Origin: Pseudacidovorax intermedius
GTDB taxonomy: Bacteria > Pseudomonadota > Gammaproteobacteria > Burkholderiales > Burkholderiaceae_C
Direction of reading: 5' to 3'
Assembly: GCF_003350475.1 (NCBI RefSeq)
Contig: NZ_QQAV01000006.1
Coordinates: forward strand, 1-64,000
DNA length: 64,000 nt
Notes under the pieces: model-generated
What the model was told of the DNA's origin: nothing
Databases searched by the model: none
The model's input: only the letters and a program-made list of their open reading frames with translations
Shown here: positions 56,250-64,000 of the stretch, one piece after another
Layout: each line of letters begins with the position of its first letter
How positions within the stretch are numbered: the stretch's first letter is position 1
Made by a program: the position numbers and the translations under genes

Positions 56250-56902
56250 CCGACTGGATGGTCCTGGCTTCGAGGGTGGCGATCTGCCCGACAAGGGTGC
56301 CGACGTAGCCGTCGAAGGCGTCGAAGGCGTCGAAGGCGCCCGGCCTGATCACGCCCTCGAACACGCCTCTCGTGCCCGGTTCTTCGGTGGAAATGGCGTT
56401 GCCCGAGAGGAAGGCGCGCCTTGCGCCGTCGATGCCCAGATGGCGGCTGACCCGCGCATAAAAGGACTTGCTGTTGAGCGGGCTCATCTCCATGGGCAGA
56501 TGGATGGTCGTGCCGCTCACGGCGGCGCGGATGTCGCAGGCCACCACCAGGTCGAGGGCCGGTCTGTACACGCTGCCGCGCAGGGCGCGCAGGGTGACCG
56601 GGCGCAGCTGCGCCAGGGCGGTCGTCGTGGTGGTGAAGAGCGCGTTGCGGGCCTCGGGATTGGCCTCGGTGATCTCGTAGCCGCCGCAGAAGACCGGCCG
56701 TGCCTGTCCACCCGTGTCGGCCGTGAGCACCGCCACCTTGACGGCGGGATCGGCATCGAGCGCGAGCAGCGTACTGAGGATCCAGCGCAGGTCCTCGTCG
56801 CGCACCCAGTTGCTGAACAGGGGGGCGGTTCAGGCGGATGGTGGCGATGCCTCCGGCATAGGTGAGGAGAGGAAGGTCGGGCGAGGCGATGTCCACGGCC
56901 AT
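56218..56902 (-). pseudogene. Enoyl-CoA hydratase/isomerase-like gene with a homopolymer frameshift
   Basis: The start MAVDIASPDLPLLTYAGGIA, TIRLNRP is the normal N-terminus of the crotonase fold. The frame then breaks at a run of six G/C (56820-56825). The next frame resumes as LFSNWVRDEDLRW, ALDADPAVKVAVLTADTGG and FCGGYEITEANPEARNALF, which carries the crotonase core including the oxyanion-hole region. The end (AFDAFDAFDGYVG) contains a triplicated 9-bp unit. Total length would be about 228, short of the usual 260. It could be one sequencing error away from an intact gene. Confidence 0.6.
56311..56337. repeat. 9-bp tandem repeat, three copies
   Basis: GTCGAAGGC repeated three times, encoding repeated AFD on the minus strand in the enoyl-CoA hydratase remnant. 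Confidence 0.75.
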
Positions 56903-57427
56903 GGTGTGAGAGTCACAGAGTTCGATTGCATGTCCGCTGCCGCCTGCACGGAGGCCGTCACAGCCACTTGGTGGCAAGCAGAAAGCCTGCCCATGTACGA
57001 GTGGTGTTGCCAAGCCCTGCCGGGTGCGGGGAAGGCCCTGGGGTGTCAATCGGTGAGAAGAATTCAACGGCGATCGTGCGATGGAATGGTGCGTCGCCGG
57101 GCGCGTGAATGGCGCATGGTGGCCCGCCAGCGTGCGGAGCCATCGCGTTGCAAGGCCGATGGAGAGTGCTCTTCCGCGCGAACTCGGCCGTCTGTGAATG
57201 GATCGTCGTGAACTTGTTCGCGGTCTTGGCGATTCAATGTCCACCACCTCGTCCGACGGTATGTCCCTTGCATGCTCGAATGCGACGTTGGAGACCGTTG
57301 GCGTCACGGGAACGCACGAACAAGAGCGATCAGGGAGCGTGCATGTCATCGGCAACGGACTCCGCGGCGCGCTGCGCGCGCCTCAGCGCTTCTTTCGTTT
57401 CCCTCCACAAGCTCCAAGAGCAAGACC
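56903..57427. other. Upstream region of the permease fusion gene
   Basis: No gene, RNA or clear promoter is recognised in these 525 bp. Open frames are short and of irregular composition. Confidence 0.35.
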
Positions 57428-59356
57428 ATGCAAACTGCTGTCACACCCCCATCCGCGGCGCCGCGCCGGGTCCATCCCGTCGATGAAGTGCTGCCCATTC
57501 CCCAGCTCGCGGCCTATGGCTTCCAGCATGTGCTGGCCTTCTATGCGGGCGCGGTGCTGGTGCCGATCATCCTGGCCGGTGCGCTGGGCTTGAGCAGCGA
57601 GCAGCTGATCCACCTCATCAACGCGGACCTCTTCACCTGCGGCATCGCCTCCATCCTCCAGGCCTGGGGGCTCGGCAAGGTGGGCGTGCGGCTCCCGCTG
57701 CTGCAGGGCGTGACCTTCACGGCCGTGAGCCCCATGATCGCCATCGGTCTGGCGGCGGGCGGTGGCGTCACCGGTTTGCTGCAGATCTATGGCTCCGTGC
57801 TGGTGGCGGGGCTGTTCACCTTCTTCGCGGCGCCTTACTTCGCGCGGCTGATCCGCTTCTTTCCGCCCATCGTCACGGGCTCGGTGATCCTGATCATCGG
57901 CATCGCCCTGCTGCCGGTGGCTGCCAACGACATCGTGGTGGGCAAGGGTCCCAACGCCATCCAGAACCCGGTGTTGCTCAAGAACTGTCTCTATGCCTTC
58001 GGCACGCTGGCGCTGATCGTGCTGATCCAGCGCGTGTTCCGCGGCTTCATGGCCACGGTCGCGGTGCTGCTGGGCCTGGTGGTGGGCACGCTGGTGGCCT
58101 GGGCCCTGGGCGACGCGCACTTCGACAAGGTGGCCGGCTCGGCCTGGTTCGGCTACACCTCGCCGTTCTACTTCGGCATGCCCACCTTCAGCATCACGGC
58201 CATCCTGTCGATGCTGATCGTGATGTGCATCACCATGGTCGAGACGACGGGCGACGTCTACGCCACCGGCGAGATCGTGCGCAAGCGCATCGGCAGCGAG
58301 GACATCGCGCGGGCCATCCGCGCCGACGGCGCGGCCACCTTCCTGGGCGGCGTGTTCAATTCCTTTCCCTACACCTGCTTCGCCGAGAACGTCGGCCTGG
58401 TGCGGCTCACCCAGGTCAAGAGCCGCTGGGTGGTGGTGGCGGCGGGCTTCATCATGATCGTGCTGGGCTCCCTGCCCAAGGCCGCAGCCATCGTCGAAGG
58501 CATTCCGCACCCGGTGCTGGGCGGCGCGGCGCTGGCCATGTTCGCGGCCGTGGCCGTGGTGGGCGTGCAGACGCTCTCGAAGGTGGATTTCAACGACCAC
58601 CGCAACATCGTGATCCTGGGCACCAGCCTGGGCCTGGGCATGCTGGTGACCGCGCAGCCCTTCGTCACCACGGCATTCCCGAGCTGGGCCGAGATCGTGT
58701 TCGGCAGCGGCATCACGCTGGGTGCGCTCACGGCCATCCTGCTGAACATCGTGTTCAACCACCTGGGCGGCAGCGCCCACACCGCCGTGGCCGGCCGGCC
58801 CGGGAGCCTGGTGAGCCTCGACCAGGTCAACAGCATGAGCCGCAAGGAGTTCGACGCCACCTTCGGTCCCCTGGTGCAGAACATGGACTGGGTGCTGGCG
58901 CGTGCATTCGACCTGCGGCCTTTCGAGAACACGCATGCGCTGCGCACCGCCTTCCAGAACACCCTGCTGACAGGCACCGTCGACGAGCAGGCGGCGCTGA
59001 TGAAGGCCTTTCCCGACCTGGGCAGCGATGGCGATGGCGCCAATGGGTACCTGCTCGACCATGAGAAGGCGGGCATGACCGCCACCTCGCAGGAAGACGT
59101 GGCGGCCATGGCCCGCGCCTACCGCGCGCAGTTCGGCTTCCCGCTCATCATCAGCGCCCGCGACGCGCATTACGAGCGCATGGTGAGCCAGGGATGGCAG
59201 CGGCTGGGCAATGCGCCCGCGGTCGAGCGCGCGGCGGCGCTGGTCGAGATGGCCCGCATCGCCAACTACCGCTTCGACGATCTGGTGGCCGATGCGAATC
59301 CCATCGTGACCGCGCGGATGCGGGCCTTCGACGCCGGCCCGGCCACGGCCCACTGA
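57428..59356 (+). CDS. NCS2 nucleobase:cation symporter fused to an OHCU-decarboxylase-like domain
   Basis: A 642-residue fusion. Residues 1-460 are a xanthine/uric-acid permease of the NCS2 family with about 14 helices; typical segments are QLAAYGFQHVLAFYAGAVLV, LPLLQGVTFTAVSPM, FSITAILSMLIVMCITMVET, NSFPYTCFAENVGLV and FGSGITLGALTAILLN. Residues about 469-635 resemble 2-oxo-4-hydroxy-4-carboxy-5-ureidoimidazoline decarboxylase, with MSRKEFDATFGPLVQN and YRAQFGFPLIISAR. The HP and EQxxAGL catalytic residues of that family read FP (Phe528) and DHEKAGM here, so activity is doubtful. The permease part appears intact and should import a purine. Confidence 0.88.
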   Translation: MQTAVTPPSAAPRRVHPVDEVLPIPQLAAYGFQHVLAFYAGAVLVPIILAGALGLSSEQLIHLINADLFTCGIASILQAWGLGKVGVRLPLLQGVTFTAVSPMIAIGLAAGGGVTGLLQIYGSVLVAGLFTFFAAPYFARLIRFFPPIVTGSVILIIGIALLPVAANDIVVGKGPNAIQNPVLLKNCLYAFGTLALIVLIQRVFRGFMATVAVLLGLVVGTLVAWALGDAHFDKVAGSAWFGYTSPFYFGMPTFSITAILSMLIVMCITMVETTGDVYATGEIVRKRIGSEDIARAIRADGAATFLGGVFNSFPYTCFAENVGLVRLTQVKSRWVVVAAGFIMIVLGSLPKAAAIVEGIPHPVLGGAALAMFAAVAVVGVQTLSKVDFNDHRNIVILGTSLGLGMLVTAQPFVTTAFPSWAEIVFGSGITLGALTAILLNIVFNHLGGSAHTAVAGRPGSLVSLDQVNSMSRKEFDATFGPLVQNMDWVLARAFDLRPFENTHALRTAFQNTLLTGTVDEQAALMKAFPDLGSDGDGANGYLLDHEKAGMTATSQEDVAAMARAYRAQFGFPLIISARDAHYERMVSQGWQRLGNAPAVERAAALVEMARIANYRFDDLVADANPIVTARMRAFDAGPATAH

Positions 59357-59427
59357 CGCACGCCTGGGGGCGCTGCCCCATTGGCGATCGATGACATCGC
59401 CTCGCGCGAAGGCAGGAAAGATGTGCC

Positions 59428-59718
59428 ATGGTCCGTCGACCGACTGGCGCATCCTATTGCGGACGCCGGGGCCCCTCCATGTGCTGCGCGGTGGTCGTGC
59501 CAGTCTCTCCATCCTCCCCACATGCAGAACGCCGCGTCCGCGGCGATGCCGTCTTTCTAGTCCTCGCCGCGGCTGCCATGGTCTGCATGGTGGTGGCGGC
59601 GCAGCGAACCTGGTCAAGCGCCGTGCGCACCGAGCAGAGCCGGGCGCAGGCACACGCCCTTCACCAATGGATGGTGCAGGCCGGGCACCGTTCTGACGAC
59701 CCGGTGGCGCAGGCCTGA
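59428..59718 (+). CDS. Possible small membrane protein
   Basis: A 96-residue ORF whose latter half has one hydrophobic segment (DAVFLVLAAAAMVCMVVAAQ) and an amphipathic end. The first 40 residues are Arg/Pro/Cys-rich and may be non-coding, with a later start. No family is recognised. Confidence 0.25.
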   Translation: MVRRPTGASYCGRRGPSMCCAVVVPVSPSSPHAERRVRGDAVFLVLAAAAMVCMVVAAQRTWSSAVRTEQSRAQAHALHQWMVQAGHRSDDPVAQA

Positions 59719-59745
59719 GCGCTGGCACCGTCCGGGCCTCGCGAA

Positions 59746-60048
59746 GTGCCGCACGGGGGCAACTGTGCCCGGGTGTTGGTGGCCGAGGGCGGGCCGCTGG
59801 CGGGCGTGCGCAACGCCTTCAGCGGTGCCCCGTTGCAGGTGATCGAGCGATGCCAGCACGGAGCGCACACCACCTTCGGCCAGATCGTGGTCGGCCGGCG
59901 TGTGCCGCCCGCATCCGACGCCGCAGCCGGCCACGGCACTGCGGCCGGTCTGGCGCCGGGCGATACCCTGACCCATCCCCTGGCGCTGCGGCTGCAGGTC
60001 TGCGACAGCGCCGGCTACGCCCTCGACGTGGCGGATCTGGCGCTCTGA
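59746..60048 (+). CDS. Hypothetical protein
   Basis: A 100-residue GTG-started ORF (VLVAEGGPLAGVRNAFSGAP, LAPGDTLTHPLALRLQVCDS). The composition is plausible for a small beta-rich domain but no motif or signal peptide is seen. It sits 27 bp past the small membrane ORF and 39 bp before the channel remnant. Confidence 0.3.
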   Translation: MPHGGNCARVLVAEGGPLAGVRNAFSGAPLQVIERCQHGAHTTFGQIVVGRRVPPASDAAAGHGTAAGLAPGDTLTHPLALRLQVCDSAGYALDVADLAL

Positions 60049-60087
60049 GCGGCACTCACTGCGCGACGCCCTGCACGCTCTCCATCC

Positions 60088-61722
60088 ATGTCCGCCATTC
60101 CCTCCATGACCGACGAGCCCAAGACGCCCGAGCCGCGTTCCTACCGCCATGCGGGCCGCGGCCCGGTGCCCGCCGTCGTGGGCGACCGGGCGCGGCAGGA
60201 GGCCTCTGCCCTGAACCCGCGCCAGCGGCTGCGCCGGCTCCTGTGGGCCTGGCTGCTGGACCCGGGCAATGTCAGCAACCATCAGCGCCGGTTCGACCGC
60301 GCCATCGCATGGCTCATCGGCGCCAACCTGCTGGTGACCGTGTTCGAAGCGACGGCGGGCGTGCCGGATGCGGCCCGGCGCTGGCTGCACCTGTTCGACG
60401 CGGTCTCGGTGGTGGTGTTCGCGATCGAGTACGCCCTGCGCCTCTACACGGCGCCGGAGGATCCCGCCTTCGCCGGGGCGGCGCGTCCGCGGCCGGCCTT
60501 CATGCGCAACCCCTATGCGGTCCTGGACCTCGTCGCCATCCTGCCCAGCGTGCTGCATGCCGTGGTGCCCATCGACCTGCGCGTCCAGCGGGTCTTCCGG
60601 CTCTTGCGCATCCTCAAGCTCTTCCGCTTCCTGGTGCCGGCCGTCCAGGAGTTCCGGCAGTTGAACGCGGGGCGCAGCTTGCGGCAGAAGGCCCATGCCC
60701 TGGTGTTTGCCAGCCCTTATGGCGGCCGGCTGCACAGCGCCTTCGATTTTCGTCATCGCCGGCTGCGTGCTCGTCTCGGTGGTGGCGATCTTCACGCTCG
60801 AGTTCTGCCTGCGGCTGTATGCCTGCGTCGAGGAGGAAGGCCACGAAGGGCCGCTGCTCGGCCGGCTGCGGCAGGCACGCAGCCCGGGCATGCTGGTCGA
60901 CCTGCTGGCGGTCCTGCCCTTCTTTGCGCAAGCCTTTCTCAACTACGTGCTGGACCTGCGCTTCCTGCGCATCTTCCGGCTGCTGCGCCTGCTCAAGCTC
61001 ACGTGCTACACCGACGCCACGCGCACGCTGGCCAAGGTGATCGGGCGGGAATGGCCGGTGATGGCGGCCGCGGCCTTCATCATGGTGCTGCTCGTCGTGC
61101 TGACGGCGAGCCTGGGCTATGTGTTCGAGCACGACGCGCAGCCCGACAAGTTCGAGAACATCCCGCAGTCCATCTACTGGGCGGTCATCACGCTGGCGTC
61201 GGTGGGCTACGGCGACATCACGCCGGTCACGCCCGCGGGCCGTGCCGTGACCATCGTGCTGGCCCTGATCGGCATCGGCATCTTCGCGATCCCGGCGGCG
61301 CTGCTGTCGTCGGCTTTCTCCGACCAGCTGCACAAGGAGCGCGATGCGCTGCGCCAGGAACTCTTCGAGATGCTGGGCGATGGCGTGTTGTCGGAGGAGG
61401 AGGCGGAGATCCTCAACCGCGAGGTCAAGCGGCTGCACCTGTCGGCTGAAGACGTGGAGGTGCTCATGCAGGAGGCCCGGCGGCCCGGGAGATGGCCGCC
61501 GACCTGTCCAAGCTGCCGCTGCACATCATCGCTGCCGAGCCAGCGCATGCGATCGAGCATTTCAAGTCGCTCGTGTGCGACATCCGCAAGCTCGGCCTCA
61601 TGGCCGACCACGCGCGGTTCGCCACGCTGGCACGGGCCGATGGCCGGCTCACCGAGGCCGAATGGCGGGCCTGGACGTGCATCTGCGGCACGCCCGCCGA
61701 CGACGGCGGCCCGGCCGCGTAG
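60088..61722 (+). pseudogene. Tandem voltage-sensor potassium channel, broken by two frame changes
   Basis: Three frames in succession make one protein. Frame one (60088 to about 60745) encodes a basic tail and a voltage-sensor domain: S1 RAIAWLIGANLLVTVFEATA, S2 DAVSVVVFAIEYALRLYTA, S4 LRVQRVFRLLRILKLFRFL, then LNAGRSLRQKAHALVFASPY. Frame two (to about 61488) enters at S2 of a second sensor (GCVLVSVVAIFTLEFCLRLY), with S4 LRFLRIFRLLRLLKLTCY and a pore with ITLASVGYGDITP (K+ filter). S1 of this second sensor is missing at the junction. Frame three (61492-61722) supplies KLPLHIIAAEPAHAIEHFKS. Loss of S1 plus frameshifts indicates real decay. Confidence 0.65.
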
Positions 61723-61844
61723 CCGGCCGGACCACCGCCTGCTCGCTCCTTCGATGCCCAGCTCGCTGCGCGTTGCGCCCTCCACGACGGCTGCGATGGC
61801 CGCGACGCCCCAGACGCCGAACAGGTGCGGGCGCCTGTCGTCGT

Positions 61845-62675
61845 TCAGCGGACCTTCACGCCCGGCAGCAGGTCCAGATTGAGCCACTGCTGGAAGGCGG
61901 CATAGCTCAGCGGCTTGTTGACCTTGGCATCGGGCCGGTTCTGCTGCCAATGTGCCCAGGCCCGGCCGGTGGCCGGGTCGTAGACCAGCTTGAACAGGTG
62001 CGAGGGCACGCGCACGCCATTGCGGCCGATGGTCCGCTGGTCCGCGAACACGGGGCCCGTGATCACATGCACGTCCCCCTGCGCACGCATGACGTACTTG
62101 CGCGTGTCTTCTTCCACGCGGGCCCAGGGGCCGCTGTTCTGGCGCGGGTCCTGCGGGACCATGTTGGCCAGGCTGAAGGATTGCGCCATCGCCTGGTCCG
62201 TGGGCATGTCCGCGGCGGGTGCCATGTGGCCGCGTGCGAAGCCGGAGCCCCGGTAGTCGTCCAGGTCGGCGCGCTCGCCCGAGGGCAGGCGGGCGTCGGC
62301 GAAGAAGCGGTCGTGGCGCTGCACCGTCTTCGCCTTGAGCAGGATCTCCCGGTTCAGCCGCTCGGCCACGTAGACCGGCGTGCGCGTCTCGCCGGAATGA
62401 AGGACGGCGAAGTTGTCGAAGCACAGGGCCCGAAGGCGTCCGCCGATGGCCACGGCAGGCGCCCGGCCACCGGCGAAGAACTGGGGGCAGCGGCCGAAAT
62501 CCGGGTTGAGCGCCGCGGTAGAGGGGGCCGGCCGCGCAGCGGCGGCCGAGTCGCGGGCGCCGCGCGCATGGGGCTCCAAGGGCCCGCAGCCGAGGAGCAG
62601 CACGGCCGCGGCCAGGGCGACGACAGTTTGTGAAAAGGTTTGGATGACTTGGAAACGTTTGTTCAGATTCGCCAT
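61845..62675 (-). CDS. DNA/RNA non-specific endonuclease, lipoprotein
   Basis: A 276-residue NUC1-type beta-beta-alpha metal nuclease. The lipoprotein signal ends LLLGCGPL near residue 30. The active site is GFARGHMAPAADM (catalytic His in RGHMAPA) and NMVPQDPRQNSGPW supplies the metal Asn. The C-terminus HLFKLVYDPATGRAWAHW is typical. It should act in the periplasm or outer membrane in nucleic-acid scavenging. It runs opposite to the channel remnant, with a 122-bp gap that holds no recognised gene. Confidence 0.9.
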   Translation of the reverse strand: MANLNKRFQVIQTFSQTVVALAAAVLLLGCGPLEPHARGARDSAAAARPAPSTAALNPDFGRCPQFFAGGRAPAVAIGGRLRALCFDNFAVLHSGETRTPVYVAERLNREILLKAKTVQRHDRFFADARLPSGERADLDDYRGSGFARGHMAPAADMPTDQAMAQSFSLANMVPQDPRQNSGPWARVEEDTRKYVMRAQGDVHVITGPVFADQRTIGRNGVRVPSHLFKLVYDPATGRAWAHWQQNRPDAKVNKPLSYAAFQQWLNLDLLPGVKVR

Positions 62676-62941
62676 GAAGTCGGCGAGTCTACTGAGCAGC
62701 CCCCCGCCGGCCGCAGTGCCCTGATGTCAGCGCCGGGCGCGTGCGTGTCGATGGGGAAGGGCGAGTCGACTCGGCTGCGCTTGGCTGGCACCCACTCAAG
62801 TCTTCAGGGCGCCAAGTAGTACCCCTATCGCATCAAACCGCCGCGGCTCCAAGCCCGCCACTGCAGGCTTGGACGTGCCCGGAGCGCAGCCGCCTCTGGC
62901 GGCCGCCCGGAGCCGTGAAGCGACAGGGGGGTGTTTCCGTT

Positions 62942-63046
62942 TCACTGCATCAGCATGGCCGCGACGGCCAACGTGGCCGCCACGAGCCAGAGAGCCAGAA
63001 CGGTGGCCCGCAGCGAGGCTTTGTGGGCGAAGTCTTCCTTGCGTGC
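62942..63046 (-). CDS. Possible 34-residue single-helix membrane peptide
   Basis: The ATG at 63046 gives MARKEDFAHKAS followed by a 20-residue hydrophobic helix (VLALWLVAATLAVAAML). The ribosome site is weak. The rest of 62676-63273 holds no other recognisable gene. Confidence 0.3.
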   Translation of the reverse strand, partial: ARKEDFAHKASLRATVLALWLVAATLAVAAMLMQ

Positions 63047-63228
63047 CATGGCCACCACGTTAATGGTTGTCACTGACTGTGTACTGAGTGGCACCGCCCT
63101 CGTCGCGCTGGTTGCCACCGCGGCGGGTTTCGCTGCGCATCTGTGCAATAGCGCACGCCTCAGCGTTTTTCCTATGCCGTTCATCGGGCGTTTTCAAGAG
63201 GGTCGGGTCAACGTCAGTTGCGGACCGT

Positions 63229-63252
63229 ACGTTTCGAGGTGTAACGTTTCGA
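63229..63252. repeat. Two direct ACGTTTCGA repeats upstream of a small membrane gene
   Basis: ACGTTTCGA at 63229-63237 and 63244-63252, 15 bp apart, 22 bp before the next start codon; a possible regulator site. Confidence 0.35.
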
Positions 63253-63273
63253 CGTAATTTTTCAGGTGCTGCC

Positions 63274-63477
63274 ATGTGGGTTTTCATCGTTGTCTCGCTC
63301 ATCGCCGTGGAAGTGGCGTGCGGCCTCTTCTTCTTCAGCCTGATCTGGGCCAGCCATCAGGCGGCGGAGTGGGAGGAGCGCGATCTGAACGGCGCGATGC
63401 CGGGCGCCGCTGCCTTCGCGTCCTCTGTCTTCGGCATGCTTGCGCCTGGCTCCGCGGATCGCGCCCGGCACGGCTGA
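63274..63477 (+). CDS. Small single-span membrane protein
   Basis: A 67-residue protein starting at the ATG at 63274 (AGGTG nearby). One helix (WVFIVVSLIAVEVACGLFFFSLIWA) is followed by a short cytoplasmic or periplasmic tail with HQAAEWEERDLNG. No family is recognised. The ORF extends upstream, but the preceding codons look non-coding. Confidence 0.45.
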   Translation: MWVFIVVSLIAVEVACGLFFFSLIWASHQAAEWEERDLNGAMPGAAAFASSVFGMLAPGSADRARHG

Positions 63478-63788
63478 TCGGCCGTGAGACCGGGGCACCC
63501 GGCGGGCGGCCTTGCCGCCTGAGAGTGGCTGCCGCTTCCACAGGCCGGCTGGCGCTGGCACCGACTCCCGGCGCCGCCCGTCCCACTTCAATCAATAGAC
63601 AGGCTCAACCACCTCGCCCCAGCCCCGGGGCTTTTTTTCGCCCGGCGTCGGCTGGACAGGAGCCCGCCCCGGCTTCATCCGGGAAAGCCCGCGCCCACGC
63701 CGGGCTGCCAGCGGACCATCCCGGCCGCCGCGCCGCCCCCCGAATAAGCTTTTTCGATAAAAGTATTTGAAGCTTGCATGCTTCATGC
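63478..63788. other. Spacer with a terminator-like hairpin
   Basis: GCCCC-AGCCC-CGGGGC followed by seven T at about 63616-63638 may end the small membrane gene. The remainder before the LysR box shows no gene. Confidence 0.4.
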
Positions 63789-63815
63789 TTGATCATTCGC
63801 AAATCGGATGATCAA
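63789..63815. promoter_or_regulatory. LysR-type operator over the start codon
   Basis: TTGATCAT-N11-ATGATCAA, a perfect 8-bp inverted repeat with the T-N11-A spacing typical of LysR boxes. The right arm contains the LysR gene's own ATG (63808-63810). Confidence 0.65.
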
Positions 63816-64000
63816 GAACCTCGATATTCGTCAGCTCGAAGCCTTCGCCGCCGTGATGTCCTCCGGGAGCATCACGGGCGCGGCGCGCCTGCTCGACCGC
63901 TCTCAGCCGGCCGTCACCCGGCTGATCCACGAGCTGGAGGCGGCGGCCGGCTATGCGCTCTTCACCCGCCATGGCCCCCGCGTGGCGCCGACGGCCGAGG
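63808..64000 (+). CDS. LysR-family regulator, N-terminal part (cut by window edge)
   Basis: The first 64 residues cover the winged HTH: IKNLDIRQLEAFAAVMSSGS, ITGAARLLDRSQPAVTRLIH and ELEAAAGYALFTRHG. The effector domain lies outside the window. The start codon is inside a LysR-type inverted repeat, which suggests direct autorepression. Confidence 0.9.
   Translation, partial: MIKNLDIRQLEAFAAVMSSGSITGAARLLDRSQPAVTRLIHELEAAAGYALFTRHGPRVAPTAE

Noticed and set aside
56903-57427. Purine riboswitch ahead of the nucleobase permease
   Set aside because: No three-stem purine aptamer with the conserved loops could be drawn.

Overview
The window is GC-rich DNA of a betaproteobacterium, most likely Burkholderiales close to Comamonadaceae. 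The indications are several Bug/TctC periplasmic receptors, a TctABC/TctDE set, an Arg32-type elongation factor P beside its rhamnosyltransferase EarP, and the housekeeping pairs clpS-clpA, uvrC-pgsA and hupB-ppiD with tRNAs between them. All assignments come from reading translated motifs; no database search was run.

Layout. 0.1-3.8 kb (minus): a GspE/PilB-type ATPase, a PPK2 polyphosphate kinase and an Hsp15-like S4 protein. 3.8-9.2 kb: a TctE/TctD two-component pair divergent from a tripartite tricarboxylate transporter (receptor, TctB, TctA) that ends in a hairpin terminator. 9.2-15.6 kb: clpS, clpA, cardiolipin synthase and exonuclease I. 15.6-17.9 kb: two overlapping membrane diguanylate cyclases. 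18-23 kb: a minus-strand operon (secreted protein, EF-hand protein, fatty-acid hydroxylase, esterase) divergent from an OmpR/EnvZ-like pair. The shared promoter carries three pairs of helical-turn-spaced GTCA half-sites. 23-25.2 kb: penicillin-binding protein 1C.

25.2-36.3 kb is a compact catabolic and transport island: amidase, hydantoin-racemase-like protein, PuuE-type hydrolase, metal-dependent amidohydrolase, a CMP/dCMP-type deaminase on the opposite strand, a polyamine-type ABC transporter, an arylmalonate-decarboxylase-like protein and a GntR/FCD regulator. Together they suggest uptake and stepwise opening of a nitrogen heterocycle or cyclic ureide. Both Asp/Glu-racemase-superfamily members depart from the usual two-cysteine active site. 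This is the best candidate for an undescribed pathway here.

36.6-44.7 kb: a LOG-family protein, efp, earP and a LysR gene divergent from a CoA-transferase / HMG-CoA-lyase-like / two-receptor operon. 44.8-52.6 kb: a gamma-glutamyltranspeptidase lipoprotein, then uvrC, pgsA, hupB (clear sigma-70 promoter), tRNA-Val, ppiD and tRNA-His.

52.6-61.7 kb is the disturbed part. It holds a gene-poor stretch with a perfect FNR-type box, a lone serine resolvase beside an AT-rich inverted repeat, and a series of broken genes (winged-helix regulator, DUF11-like surface proteins, type IV pilin, enoyl-CoA hydratase, tandem voltage-sensor ion channel). Intact among them is a nucleobase permease fused to an OHCU-decarboxylase-like domain whose expected catalytic residues are replaced. 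The window closes with a lipoprotein DNA/RNA endonuclease, small membrane ORFs and the start of a LysR gene whose start codon lies inside a near-ideal LysR box.
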